NCBI GenBank assembly: GCA_902492235.1
Contig: CABUKS010000015.1
Coordinates: 1 to 57,044 of the forward strand
Direction of reading: 5' to 3'
DNA: 57,044 bases
Origin: an uncultured Collinsella sp.
Lineage (GTDB): Bacteria; Actinomycetota; Coriobacteriia; Coriobacteriales; Coriobacteriaceae
Below are positions 43,056 to 51,801 of the stretch, one piece after another. How positions within the stretch are numbered: the first letter of the stretch is position 1; each line of letters begins with the position of its first letter. The notes beneath the pieces are model-generated. The model was given only the letters and a program-made list of their open reading frames with translations. It was not told the DNA's origin and searched no databases. The position numbers and the translations under genes were made by a program.

Positions 43056-44972
43056 CTAGGCGCGCTCCTCGATAGCACCGTTTCTATATGCATCGAGGAG
43101 CTGGCGCAGATCCTGGATTTGGCTGCGGATCTTGGCGCCAGTATCGGTGTCGCTCACCATGCGGCGACGGTCTGCTTGGTCAAAACGGTTGGTCTCGCTT
43201 TCGATGTCCACGTTGCGCGTGAGTGCCTCGGCAACCGTCGTAAAGGCCCGGTGCGACTTGAGGCGGCAGCCGCGCGAGCTCGAGATGAGCGTATAGCCGG
43301 CGATGCCCGTCTTGGGATGGTAAGCGCGGCAGAAGCCGCCATCGATGACCAGCAGCTTGCCCTCGGCGCGGATGGGCTGCTCGCCCTTGGTGGTTTTAAC
43401 GGGCGTGTGGCCGTTGATGATGTGGCCGGTCGGCGAACATGCCATGGGCGCGACGCCAAATTCGCGCATGATGTCGTCGCAGACCGAGGGCGACTTGGTA
43501 AGCGTAAAGTACGGGTCCATCGGCTCGATCCAGGTGCTCTTATCGGCGATATAGGCGCGCTCAAAGGTACGCACCAGGCGTCCGCTGGCGGGCGAGTTAA
43601 AGCCAATCCACAGGTACCACATCCAGTCGAGAGCGTCGCGGTCGCCCACGCGCCAGGCGCGGCGGGCGATGTGGTCGCAAAAATCGAGATAATCGCGGCC
43701 GGCGTGCCAGGTGCCCAGGCAGTTCATGCTGCTAAAGGTGCCGTCTTCGTTGAGCGGCACGCAGCCATGGAACAGCAGGTTGCCGTTGGCGACCTTGTAC
43801 ATCGAGCCGTGGGAATAGAGGAAATCGATATGGCGATGCAGGTGATCGGCGGTGACAAACTCGGACACGAGCTTGTCGATGATGTGCTGCTCCTGAGACG
43901 TGAGCGTATAGGGGTCCGCCGGATCGACGGTGGGGAAGTCGTTGGTCGTGAGCGGCCACACGCTGCCGTCGGCGAGCGTGACCGTGCCGGCGTCGTGGTC
44001 GATCTTGTCGAGCAGCAGGCGGTCGGTCATGTCGAACTCGGGATGGCGCTGGATAATCTGGCCCTCGAGCTTAAAGAGCAGCACGTTGATGGCCTTGATC
44101 AGCGGGGTGATGGACTCACCGGCGGTGTAGGTGGCATCGGCAAAGGCGACGAGCTCGCGCAGCGAGATACCGTAGTCGTTCTCGAGGATCTCGTAATTGT
44201 CGTAGCGCAGGTTGTTGCGCAGCACCGTGGCGATGCAGGCGGGCTCGCCGGCAGCGGCGCCCATCCACAGCAGGTCGTGGTTGCCCCACTGAATGTCGAG
44301 CGAATGATAGGTGAGCAGGCGGTCCATAATTTTGGCCGCGCCGCCGCCACGGTCGAAGATATCGCCCACCAGGTGCAGGTGGTCGACGGCCAGGCGCTTG
44401 ATGAGCGAGGCGAGCGACTCGATAAAGTCGTCGGCGCTTGCGGTCTCTAGGATGGACTCCACGATGCGCTCGTGATAGCGCACACGATAGTTGTTCTCGT
44501 CCGGATGCGTGTGCAGCAACTCGTCGATGATGTAGGCGTAATCGCGCGGGATGGCCTTACGCACCTTGGAGCGCGTATAGCGGCTCGAAAGCGAGCGAGC
44601 GACCATGATGAGCTGGTCGAGCATTGTCTTGTACCAGGTGGGGGAGTCCTCGCGCCGGCTGCGGACCAGCTCGATCTTCTCGCGCGGGTAGTAGATGAGC
44701 GTGCACAGCTCGCCCTTTTCGTCAAAGGAGAGCGTGTCGCCAAAGATCTCGTCGACATGTTCGCGCACGACACCCGAGCAGTTGTTGAGGATGTGCATAA
44801 AGGCTTCGTACTCGCCGTGCACGTCGCTCATAAAATGCTCGGTGCCCTTGGGTAGGTTGAGGATGGCCGAGAGGTTGATAATTTCGGTAAATGCGGATTG
44901 TTCGGTGGGGAACTGTCTCGACAGCAGGCGCAGATACTTGAAATCTTGCGGGTTGCGATCGAATGCGACCAT
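43056..44972 (-). CDS. fbp: Fructose-1,6-bisphosphatase, class III (Firmicutes type)
   Basis: Gluconeogenic fructose-1,6-bisphosphate hydrolase of the metallophosphatase type; 638 residues, the size of Bacillus Fbp. Metal ligands: SDVHGEYEAF (~47-56), GDIFDRGGGAAK (~205), WGNHDLLWMGAAAG (~230), and later HIINGHTPVKTTKGEQP (~540). The conserved N-terminal block reads RLLSRQFPTEQSAFTEIINL. ATG 44972 follows GGAAGGTG; the in-frame start at 45017 would add an unlikely 15 residues. Transcribed alone, with the 320-bp region to its right holding its promoter. Confidence 0.95.
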   Translation of the reverse strand: MVAFDRNPQDFKYLRLLSRQFPTEQSAFTEIINLSAILNLPKGTEHFMSDVHGEYEAFMHILNNCSGVVREHVDEIFGDTLSFDEKGELCTLIYYPREKIELVRSRREDSPTWYKTMLDQLIMVARSLSSRYTRSKVRKAIPRDYAYIIDELLHTHPDENNYRVRYHERIVESILETASADDFIESLASLIKRLAVDHLHLVGDIFDRGGGAAKIMDRLLTYHSLDIQWGNHDLLWMGAAAGEPACIATVLRNNLRYDNYEILENDYGISLRELVAFADATYTAGESITPLIKAINVLLFKLEGQIIQRHPEFDMTDRLLLDKIDHDAGTVTLADGSVWPLTTNDFPTVDPADPYTLTSQEQHIIDKLVSEFVTADHLHRHIDFLYSHGSMYKVANGNLLFHGCVPLNEDGTFSSMNCLGTWHAGRDYLDFCDHIARRAWRVGDRDALDWMWYLWIGFNSPASGRLVRTFERAYIADKSTWIEPMDPYFTLTKSPSVCDDIMREFGVAPMACSPTGHIINGHTPVKTTKGEQPIRAEGKLLVIDGGFCRAYHPKTGIAGYTLISSSRGCRLKSHRAFTTVAEALTRNVDIESETNRFDQADRRRMVSDTDTGAKIRSQIQDLRQLLDAYRNGAIEERA

Positions 44973-45292
44973 GAAACACCTTCCGATGGGGCTGGTAAAA
45001 CTGATAAACAGCGTCAAACGTTTACCAGTATGCGCCGCTTTTGTTTCGATTTTGCGCCAGCGGCTGAATTGTCGGCTGAACGGTTTGGTAAATCGATTTA
45101 GTGAAGGTAGATGTGTCGGTTGGGTGGAGACGACAGAGGGTGTTTTTTCAGATATTTATGCGTGGGGTCGGTGGAGACGATGGTGGTAAAGATGTTCACT
45201 ATTTTTGGTTCGATTTGGTAAATAGTGGACATATGTACCGCATGTAGGCTCACTGTGCGATAATTTGCGCAGCAATGAGTAAGGAGCCTCAT
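44973..45292. other. Divergent promoter region of fbp and degV
   Basis: No gene. TTTGGTAAAT occurs at 45084-45093 and 45214-45223 and a related TGGTAAA lies inverted at about 45021-45028. TAAATCGATTTA (about 45089-45100) is a perfect palindrome. GGTGGAGACGA recurs at 45123-45133 and 45170-45180. GATAAT (45259-45264) could be a -10 for degV. The repeats could be operator sites. Confidence 0.4.
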
Positions 45293-46183
45293 ATGAGTGA
45301 TTTTGTCCTGACCTGTGAATCCGCCGCCGATCGAACCCGTGAGTTCTTTGCGTCGCGCAATATCCCTGTCGTGTGTTTTCATTACGAGATCGACGATGTT
45401 GTCTATACGGACGATCTGTATCAGTCGATTACGCCGGACGAGTTTTTTGCCCAGATTGCCGCGGGCGCCATGCCCAAGACGTCTCAGGTGAGCGTGGGTG
45501 AGTACGAGGAGTTTTGGGAGCCGTTTGTTGCCGAGGGTAAAGACGTGCTGCACCTGACGTTGTCGTCGGGTATTTCGGGCACGTATGGATCGGCCTGCGT
45601 CGCGGCGCAGATGCTTGCGGATCGCTATCCCGAGGGCGGCAAGGTGCGCGTCATCGATTCGCTGGCGGCGTCTTCGGGCTTTGGCCTGTTGTTGGAATAT
45701 GCCGCCGATGTGCGCGATAGCGGGGCTTCACTCGACGAGACGGCTGCCTGGATCGAGGAGCACAAGCTCAACCTGCACCACTGGTTCTTCTCGACCGATC
45801 TGTCGAGCTACCTGCGCGGCGGTCGCATTTCGGCCGCGAGCGCGATCATCGGCACGGCGCTTAAGATTTGCCCGCTTATGACGGTCGATTGCGAAGGTAA
45901 GCTGTCGCCACGTGAGAAGATTCGCACTAAGAACCGCGCGATTTCCGAGATGGCTAAGACCATGATGGCACACGTACAGGACGGTGCGGATTATTCGGGT
46001 AAGTGCATCATGTCGCAGTCGGCGTGCCGCGAGGATGCCGAGGCAGTTGCGGCGCTGATTGAGGAACAGGTTCCGCAGCTTAAAGGCAAGATTGAGATCA
46101 ATGACATCGGTACTCTGATTGGCTCGCATACCGGACCTGGTACGGTGGCGCTCTTCTTTATGGGCGACAAGCGCGTGGATTAA
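45293..46183 (+). CDS. DegV family (FakB-like) fatty-acid-binding protein
   Basis: 296 residues. DegV/FakB proteins bind a fatty acid and present it to the FakA kinase. Family features: the N-terminal strand FVLTCESAAD, LTLSSGISGTYGSA (~87-100, the fatty-acid binding Ser/Thr loop), VIDSLAASSGFG (~117), and the RGGRISAASAIIGTALKICP segment (~173-192). The C-terminal IGSHTGPGTVALFFMGDKR is also typical. AAGGAG eight bases before ATG 45293 fixes the start rather than the ATG at 45275. Confidence 0.92.
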   Translation: MSDFVLTCESAADRTREFFASRNIPVVCFHYEIDDVVYTDDLYQSITPDEFFAQIAAGAMPKTSQVSVGEYEEFWEPFVAEGKDVLHLTLSSGISGTYGSACVAAQMLADRYPEGGKVRVIDSLAASSGFGLLLEYAADVRDSGASLDETAAWIEEHKLNLHHWFFSTDLSSYLRGGRISAASAIIGTALKICPLMTVDCEGKLSPREKIRTKNRAISEMAKTMMAHVQDGADYSGKCIMSQSACREDAEAVAALIEEQVPQLKGKIEINDIGTLIGSHTGPGTVALFFMGDKRVD

Positions 46184-46224
46184 TTTGCCCCATCACGTCG
46201 CTGCATGATTGCTCAAACGAAAAC

Positions 46225-46252
46225 GGCCCGCCTCACGTTTGTGGGGCGGGCC
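46225..46252 (-). terminator. Terminator between degV and the TIM-barrel gene
   Basis: ggcccgcc / ggcgggcc stem; on the minus strand it is followed by GTTTTC, so it mainly serves the minus gene; on the plus side the T-run (TGTTTT) is displaced. Confidence 0.7.
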
Positions 46253-46263
46253 AAGATGTTTTG

Positions 46264-47355
46264 CTAGCGTTTCTTTCCGCGGAAGAAAAAGCCGTGCAGT
46301 GACGGCTTGAGGCCGCGGTTGGCGCGATGCTCCTCGACGCGCTCGTGGATCGAAGCGACGCGCTCGATGACTTCGTCGGGAATCGGCACATCGGGATTCA
46401 TGTTCTCGACTTGGCTGACCTCGGCGGCGGCGACCTGGTCGATAATGGGCACGTCGTCGCGCGAGATGACAGGTGTGGCGTCTTCCTTCATCTTGCGATA
46501 ACGCTGCATCATGTCGGTCTGTAGCTGCTGGGCCGAAGGCGGTGTCCAGATGATGGCGTTGGCGCCGGCGGCGATGGTCTCGCGAATGCTCTCGGGCGTC
46601 TTGCCGCCCGGCGCGATAAGCGGCAGGTTGGGATAGTGCTCGCGCAGCTCGCGTAGGACCTGGGGCGTGTTCTTGCCGGCGGCGATGTTGAGAATCTTGG
46701 CTCCAGCGCGCACCTTGGCGTGGGCATCGTCGTCGCAGCGAACGACCGTGGCGATGACGGGGATGTCGGCGATGTTGGTGATGTGCTCGACCATCTCGGC
46801 AGTAGCGGGGGAGTTGACCACGCAGCCCGCCGCGCCCTGCATCTCGGAGACGGCTGCCATCTGCACGGAGCGCTTACCGGTCGTAGTTCCGCCACCCACG
46901 CCTACAAAGACCGGGCACTCGGCGACGGTCAGCAGCGCTTGCGTAATGGCGGGCTGCGGCGTGAAAGGGTAGACCGCAAAGACGGCGTCGGCGTTGGAGT
47001 TGCGGATAACCGCGACATCGGTGGTGTAAATGAGCGACTTGATGCGTCGGCCAAAGAGCGTGAAGCCGCTGGCCTCCTCGATCTCGTCGGGCATGCGAAG
47101 GGCAGCCTTGCGCAGGCGTCCGTCGATGGGCAGGGGCTCCATAGGGAGCAGGCCGTTGGGCGTGACGGCTACTTGGGGCTCGGTGAACTCGTCTGCAAGC
47201 TCGACCTCGGAAAAATCGACCGAGGCGACGATGTCCTTGTGCACCTCGGCGGGCACATCGATGGGAGCTTGGTCGTTTGCCGCCGCAGGCGTGTCGAAGG
47301 AGCTGGTGCCGACGAAGGCGTCGACGCGCTCATTTAGATCGTTGAGGGTATCCAT
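46264..47355 (-). CDS. Putative TIM-barrel protein of unknown function
   Basis: 363 residues. The centre (~110-285) has the rhythm of a beta/alpha barrel: VFVGVGGGTTTGKRSV (~148-163), GAAGCVVNSPATAEMVEHI, IPVIATVVRCDDDAHAKV, AKILNIAAGKN, LPLIAPGGKTPESIRETI and AGANAIIWTPPSAQQL; the two glycine-rich strand ends resemble a phosphate-binding site. The first ~80 residues are acidic and probably flexible; the C-terminus is basic (GFFFRGKKR). No specific enzyme is assignable. ATG 47355 lacks a clear ribosome site. Confidence 0.65.
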   Translation of the reverse strand: MDTLNDLNERVDAFVGTSSFDTPAAANDQAPIDVPAEVHKDIVASVDFSEVELADEFTEPQVAVTPNGLLPMEPLPIDGRLRKAALRMPDEIEEASGFTLFGRRIKSLIYTTDVAVIRNSNADAVFAVYPFTPQPAITQALLTVAECPVFVGVGGGTTTGKRSVQMAAVSEMQGAAGCVVNSPATAEMVEHITNIADIPVIATVVRCDDDAHAKVRAGAKILNIAAGKNTPQVLRELREHYPNLPLIAPGGKTPESIRETIAAGANAIIWTPPSAQQLQTDMMQRYRKMKEDATPVISRDDVPIIDQVAAAEVSQVENMNPDVPIPDEVIERVASIHERVEEHRANRGLKPSLHGFFFRGKKR

Positions 47356-47546
47356 GGAGGCTCGATTCTATGTGATAACGGCCGGCGCTATGCAGCCGGA
47401 ATTGCGAATGCTAAATCGTTTGACGAGTTGATTTTTCCCCGCCGCGCCATCCGTTAGACCGAAGGGCCGGTGAACGTGAAGGAGCTGTGGTGGCGGGGAT
47501 CGAGGTGCTATCTTGAAAGTCCCGTTTACAAGAGAGGTGACGCGGT

Positions 47547-47717
47547 ATGGAATTTTCGGCAATGTTGGGCTCGATTGGCCTGTGTGTGGGCGCAATCGTT
47601 GCCGCCGCGGTCATCTACTTTGTGGTCACGGCCATTAAGGGCAAAAGGGCCGAACGCAAGGAGCGCGCGATGCTTAAACAGCATCGCGACCAGCAGGGCA
47701 AACGCGCACAGAGATAG
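47547..47717 (+). CDS. Small single-pass membrane protein, 56 residues
   Basis: MEFSAMLGSIGLCVGAIVAA opens a single membrane helix (~8-30, continuing AVIYFVVTAIKG) followed by a strongly basic cytoplasmic tail (KGKRAERKERAMLKQHRDQQ). AGAGAGGTGA lies seven bases before ATG 47547. The composition, topology and ribosome site argue for a real gene. No family is recognised. Convergent with the RsmF-type gene. Confidence 0.7.
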   Translation: MEFSAMLGSIGLCVGAIVAAAVIYFVVTAIKGKRAERKERAMLKQHRDQQGKRAQR

Positions 47718-47741
47718 CTTGTTGAGTTTTGGATCCGTGCG

Positions 47742-48845
47742 CTAGCTGCGTTTTCGGATCAGGGCAATGTAGAAGCCCTCAAAGTCGCGGCTAGGCGGAA
47801 TGGTCAGCGTGCCGGGCATACCGTTGGCGACGGCCGAGACATGGCCGGCAGCGATGGCCTCGGTGAGGGCGTTGCTCTCGACGCGTGGCTCTTCGCCAGC
47901 TTCCTGGGCACGGTGCGCTTCGCTTTCGCTCGGCGTGCCGTCGAGGGGGATAAGCTCGCAGTCCATGTGCTTGTCGAGGGCCTCTTGCAGGGCGTCCTCG
48001 TTTTCCTGCGGCATGATCGAACAAGTGGAATAGACGAGCGTGCCGCCCGGCTTGAGGGCACCCATGGCGCGGTCCAGAAGCGCGCGCTGCGAGCGGGCGC
48101 ACTTGCTCAGCAACTGCTCGGTCAGGCCGCGCAGGCTTTTCTCGTTGCCGCTGATGACGGTGCCCGTGCCGGTGCAGGGGGCGTCGAGCAGGATGCGGTC
48201 GAAGCGGAAGAACTCGTCGAGCTCGCGTGCGTCGATGCGCATGACGGGCACGTTTTTGGCACCCTGGCGATGGAGGTTTGATTCGAGCTTCTCGGCGCGG
48301 GGGATGTTCATCTCACAGGCGGTGAGGTGTGCCTGTCCCTGCGTGAGGGCGGCGATCTGCGTCGTCTTGCCGCCAGGGGCTGCGCACATGTCCAGGATGT
48401 CCTCGCCTGCCTGGGCGCCCAGGACCAACGGCGGCATCATGGATGACAGGCTCTGCAGGTAGATCTTGCCGTCGCGGTAGATGTCGAGGTCCCACAGATC
48501 GGAAACCTGGGCCTCGGGCAGGATAAAGGCGTCTTGGTACCAGGCGACGGGGTTGTGGGCGATGCCGGCTGCATCGAGCGCCGCAGCGATGTCCTCGGCG
48601 GTCGCCTTGAGCGTGTTGGCGCGCAGCGTGACCGGGCGTGCGGCTGCGGCACCGAAGCCCTCGATCATGAGGTGAGCATCGGCGGGCGCATAGGCGCCGG
48701 CGACCGTGTCGACCATAAAGCGCGGCAGGTCGGCGGCGGAGTGTTGGGCGGCAAGCTGGTCGGAAAGCTCGGTGGCGGCAAACTGCCTGAGCTTGAGCTC
48801 GGCCTTGACCTGCTTTTTCTGCTTACGACGACGCGGCTTGGACAT
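47742..48845 (-). CDS. RsmF/NOL1/NOP2/Sun-type RNA cytosine-C5 methyltransferase
   Basis: SAM-dependent rRNA m5C methyltransferase, 367 residues. After a Lys/Arg-rich N-terminus, the SAM loop is ILDMCAAPGGKTTQIAAL (~159-176), motif IV with the first Cys is LLDAPCTGTG (~226-235), and motif VI with the catalytic Cys is YSTCSIMPQEN (~277-287). A helical linker joins an N-terminal PUA-like region. The short C-terminus lacks the extra RNA-binding domain of E. coli RsmF, so the exact target base is uncertain. Starts at ATG 48845, with AAGGAAAG upstream. Confidence 0.9.
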   Translation of the reverse strand: MSKPRRRKQKKQVKAELKLRQFAATELSDQLAAQHSAADLPRFMVDTVAGAYAPADAHLMIEGFGAAAARPVTLRANTLKATAEDIAAALDAAGIAHNPVAWYQDAFILPEAQVSDLWDLDIYRDGKIYLQSLSSMMPPLVLGAQAGEDILDMCAAPGGKTTQIAALTQGQAHLTACEMNIPRAEKLESNLHRQGAKNVPVMRIDARELDEFFRFDRILLDAPCTGTGTVISGNEKSLRGLTEQLLSKCARSQRALLDRAMGALKPGGTLVYSTCSIMPQENEDALQEALDKHMDCELIPLDGTPSESEAHRAQEAGEEPRVESNALTEAIAAGHVSAVANGMPGTLTIPPSRDFEGFYIALIRKRS

Positions 48846-48886
48846 CCGTCTTTCCTTCCCATTCCATTACATGTCGAGTGTTGTTT

Positions 48887-51037
48887 TTAGTACTGGCTCT
48901 CGTGCTTGCTAAAGAAGTCGAAGCGCGGGGGCAGCGGCTTCACGCGGTGCTCGCCGGGCTTCTCGCCCAGGCTCTCCACAAACTCGTCCGTGGAGGCAAA
49001 GATGTTATCCCAGCTAAAGAAGGCGACCGGATCGACGTCGAAGTACTCGCAGATGAGCTCGCAGCCGGCCGGCACAATACCGTGCATCAGGACGGTCGCC
49101 ACGCGCAGCTCGGTAAAGGCGTCGACCAGGGCCTGCTTCATGGCGGCGTTTGCCTCGTTACCTTCGAGCTTGTTGGCGGCCTTGGAGGCGTCGCTCCAGC
49201 GCTTGTTGGCGGCGCGCAGGTAGTCGTCGCACACGGCGAGCGCACGGTGCGTCTCGAACTTGTACATGGCCTGCTCAAAGGCAAGGGCGGCCTGCTCGGC
49301 GGCCTCGACCACGGTGGCCGAGGCGGCGCCGGCGGGAATGCAACCGTTGCGATAGGGGCTCTCGTCGCCCTCCTTGACGGCGACGCCGTAGAAGCAGCTG
49401 CGGGCCAGGCGGTTGAACACGCCGGTCAAAAGGGCGCTCTCCTTAAGGGCCGGATCGATGACGCGCTTGTCGTCGCAGGCGCGCACCTCGTTGCCGTCCT
49501 TGTCCTTGCCGGTCACGCGCGTGTCATATGCCTTGGGACTAAAGCTCACCGGCTTCTCGGACAGACCGAGCGACAGCCAATGCGCGCGCATCTGCTCGCA
49601 GGTGTAGTGGTTGAGCAGGTCGTCTGCCGGCGGGGGAGGCGTCTGCGAGGACGAGCTGGCCTTTTTGCCCATGTAGAGCAGGTGGTAGCAGGCACTGACG
49701 GTGCTCTGCGTGAGGTTCCAGCCCAGGGCCTCCCACATGGCGGTCTGCGCGATGCAGTAGAAGTAGATGTTGTCCTGACCGATGAACTGGTAAATCTGAG
49801 CGTCATCCGAGCACCACCAGTCGCGCCAGTCGAGCGAGCTGTGCTGGTAGGTGGGCGCGGGGACCTGCGTGGAATCGGCGGCGGGCTCGCCCATGAGGGC
49901 GGCATCCTGGGCGGCGACGCCCTCGGTCACGCCGGCGGCCTTGGCATCGCGGGCGAGCACGGTGCGGGTGTAGCTGATGGGCGCCCACAGGCTCTCGGGC
50001 CAGCACCAGCAGGTGACGTCGGAAACGCCGTCGACCTCGGGCACCGGAACGCCCCAGTCGATGTTACCGGTGATGCGGAAGGGCACGAGCGCCTTGCCAC
50101 TGCGGAAGCGCACGCCGCCGTTGGCGAGCACCGCGTGGGCGTCGTCGCGCTCCTTCCAGCTGGGGAAGGTGACGGTAAAGCTGCTCTTGTTGCCCTCGGG
50201 TTCTAGCACGGTGTGCTCGGGCAGCTGGTCCTCGACGGCGTCGAAGGCCTCGCGGAACTTGTTCTGGATGTAGAGCTGAGCCGGCAGCAGCCACTCCTCC
50301 ATGGTCTTGGAGACCACGGAACGAACCTGCGGGTTCTGGGCGAGCTTGGCGGTATAGGTCTTCATAAAGTCGAGGTAGGCCGGCAGGTCGAAGTAGAGGT
50401 TGTCGACCGGGCGCAGCTCGGGCACCTCGCCGGTGAGCTGGCTCTTAGGCGCGATGAGCTCCTCGGGCTCAAACTGGTGGCCCAGGTCGCACTCGTCGGC
50501 ATAGGCCTTCTCGGACTTGCAGCCCTGAATGGGGCAGCGGCCGATCACCTGACGGCCGTTGAGGAACGTGCCGGCCTTGGCATCGTAGAACTGCAGCGTG
50601 GAGCGCTTGGAGATGGTGCCCTGCTCGTGCAGACGCTCGATAATCTCGGCGGTCACCTCGTTGTGGATCTGGGCCGCCGGCTCAAGGCCCGAGCCGCCGT
50701 AGATGTCACAGCTGATGTTGTAGTTGTTGAGGGTCGCGGCCTGGCGGGAGTGATTGGACTCGACATACTCGCTAATGGACTTGTCGTAGCCCTCGTTCTC
50801 CTTGAGCTTGCGGTAGCTCTCCATGATGGGCGAGCCATAGCAGTCGGTGCCCGAGGTGAAGATGACGTTCTCACGGCCCAGGCGGTCGCGCAGGAAGCGG
50901 GCGAAGAAGTCGGCAGGGACAAAGACGCCGCCAACGTGGCCAAAGTGAAGGCCCTTGTTGCCGTAGGGCTCGCCGGCGGTAACGATGGCGCGGCGAGGCC
51001 AGCTGGGACGGTCATTCATGGAGTATTTGGATGCCAT
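48887..51037 (-). CDS. Class I tRNA ligase family protein (methionyl-tRNA synthetase-like)
   Basis: 716 residues resembling MetRS: AGEPYGNKGLHFGHVGGVFV (~20-39) holds the HIGH-like HFGH; CPIQGCKSEKAYADECDLG (~185) is a zinc-knuckle insertion; GQDNIYFYCIAQTAMWEALG is the MetRS-type substrate pocket. The KMSKS loop reads MGKKASSSSQTPPPP, missing the canonical Met and second Lys. A helical anticodon-binding region follows (~520-640), with no C-terminal tRNA-binding domain. This may be the only MetRS or a second copy. AAGGAG supports ATG 51037; upstream in-frame start 51130 adds 31 residues with no homology. Stands alone. Confidence 0.8.
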   Translation of the reverse strand: MASKYSMNDRPSWPRRAIVTAGEPYGNKGLHFGHVGGVFVPADFFARFLRDRLGRENVIFTSGTDCYGSPIMESYRKLKENEGYDKSISEYVESNHSRQAATLNNYNISCDIYGGSGLEPAAQIHNEVTAEIIERLHEQGTISKRSTLQFYDAKAGTFLNGRQVIGRCPIQGCKSEKAYADECDLGHQFEPEELIAPKSQLTGEVPELRPVDNLYFDLPAYLDFMKTYTAKLAQNPQVRSVVSKTMEEWLLPAQLYIQNKFREAFDAVEDQLPEHTVLEPEGNKSSFTVTFPSWKERDDAHAVLANGGVRFRSGKALVPFRITGNIDWGVPVPEVDGVSDVTCWCWPESLWAPISYTRTVLARDAKAAGVTEGVAAQDAALMGEPAADSTQVPAPTYQHSSLDWRDWWCSDDAQIYQFIGQDNIYFYCIAQTAMWEALGWNLTQSTVSACYHLLYMGKKASSSSQTPPPPADDLLNHYTCEQMRAHWLSLGLSEKPVSFSPKAYDTRVTGKDKDGNEVRACDDKRVIDPALKESALLTGVFNRLARSCFYGVAVKEGDESPYRNGCIPAGAASATVVEAAEQAALAFEQAMYKFETHRALAVCDDYLRAANKRWSDASKAANKLEGNEANAAMKQALVDAFTELRVATVLMHGIVPAGCELICEYFDVDPVAFFSWDNIFASTDEFVESLGEKPGEHRVKPLPPRFDFFSKHESQY

Positions 51038-51169
51038 GGGACTCCTTCGCATATGGTGAGGGCGTGGCCGGGCGCGGGGCTCGGCGGCGCGGTGGTCAAT
51101 TCGTGCATATCGTTCGACATTATCGCACATGCGGGCGGGTGCGTGGCAGGGGCGCTATCCTAAGATGCT

Positions 51170-51739
51170 ATGAATGAGATTTCCAACATACATGCGTTTG
51201 AGGACGAGGATTTTCTGCACGCTTGCTTCGTGTGGGGGATGGTCGTAGTCGGCGTGTTTGCCGTGTGCCTGGTGCCGGTGTTTATGCTGCTGGGTGGGCC
51301 CGCTGAACTGGATGCGGCTGACGCGGGCGGTTGGACGGCCGTCTTGGGCTGGATAGTCGGCTTAGCTGCGGTTTCGGCGGCGTCATTTGCCGTGCACGAG
51401 CTGGTGCACGGTGTGTTTTTTAAACTGCTGGCGCCTGCGGGCGCGCAGGTGACCTTTGGGGCGAATCGCGAGACGGCGATGATCTATGCCTGCGCCGAGG
51501 GCGTGGTGTATTCGCGCCGGCGGTACGTGGCAGTTTGCCTGGCGCCGACGGTTGTTGTGACGACAGCGTTTGCCCTGGGGTTTGCGTTCTCGGGCTATCC
51601 GCTGCTGTGCTACCTGGCGGCCGGCTTGCATTTGTCGGGCTGTGTGGGCGACTGGTACTACGTGCGAACCATTCTGCGCGATCGCCGCATTGTTGCCTGC
51701 GAGGACACGTCCTTTGGCGTGCGCTTTTTCGCAAAGTAG
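51170..51739 (+). CDS. DUF3267 family membrane zinc metalloprotease-like protein
   Basis: 189 residues, four predicted membrane helices. The second carries VHELVHGVFFK (~76-86), an HExxH signature typical of DUF3267 proteins, which are thought to be intramembrane or membrane-bound peptidases. Helices: FVWGMVVVGVFAVCLVPVFM, AVLGWIVGLAAVSAASFAVH, YVAVCLAPTVVVTTAFALGF and LLCYLAAGLHLSGCVGDWYY. No ribosome site is visible before ATG 51170; a TAAGAT -10-like hexamer lies only four bases upstream, so a leaderless transcript is possible. Confidence 0.72.
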   Translation: MNEISNIHAFEDEDFLHACFVWGMVVVGVFAVCLVPVFMLLGGPAELDAADAGGWTAVLGWIVGLAAVSAASFAVHELVHGVFFKLLAPAGAQVTFGANRETAMIYACAEGVVYSRRRYVAVCLAPTVVVTTAFALGFAFSGYPLLCYLAAGLHLSGCVGDWYYVRTILRDRRIVACEDTSFGVRFFAK

Positions 51740-51748
51740 TCTTTTTGG

Positions 51749-51783
51749 AATGATTTTTCTGGGACGGGGATTAAAAAATCATT
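51749..51783. repeat. Palindromic repeat unit (ATGATTTTTCTGGGACGGGG family), single copy
   Basis: A 35-bp unit nearly identical to the left unit at 11058-11094: terminal repeats AATGATTTTT / AAAAATCATT around CTGGGACGGGG. It lies in the 62-bp gap between the DUF3267 gene and queH. Confidence 0.75.
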
Positions 51784-51801
51784 GCGGGAGAGGAGATGTT
51801 G

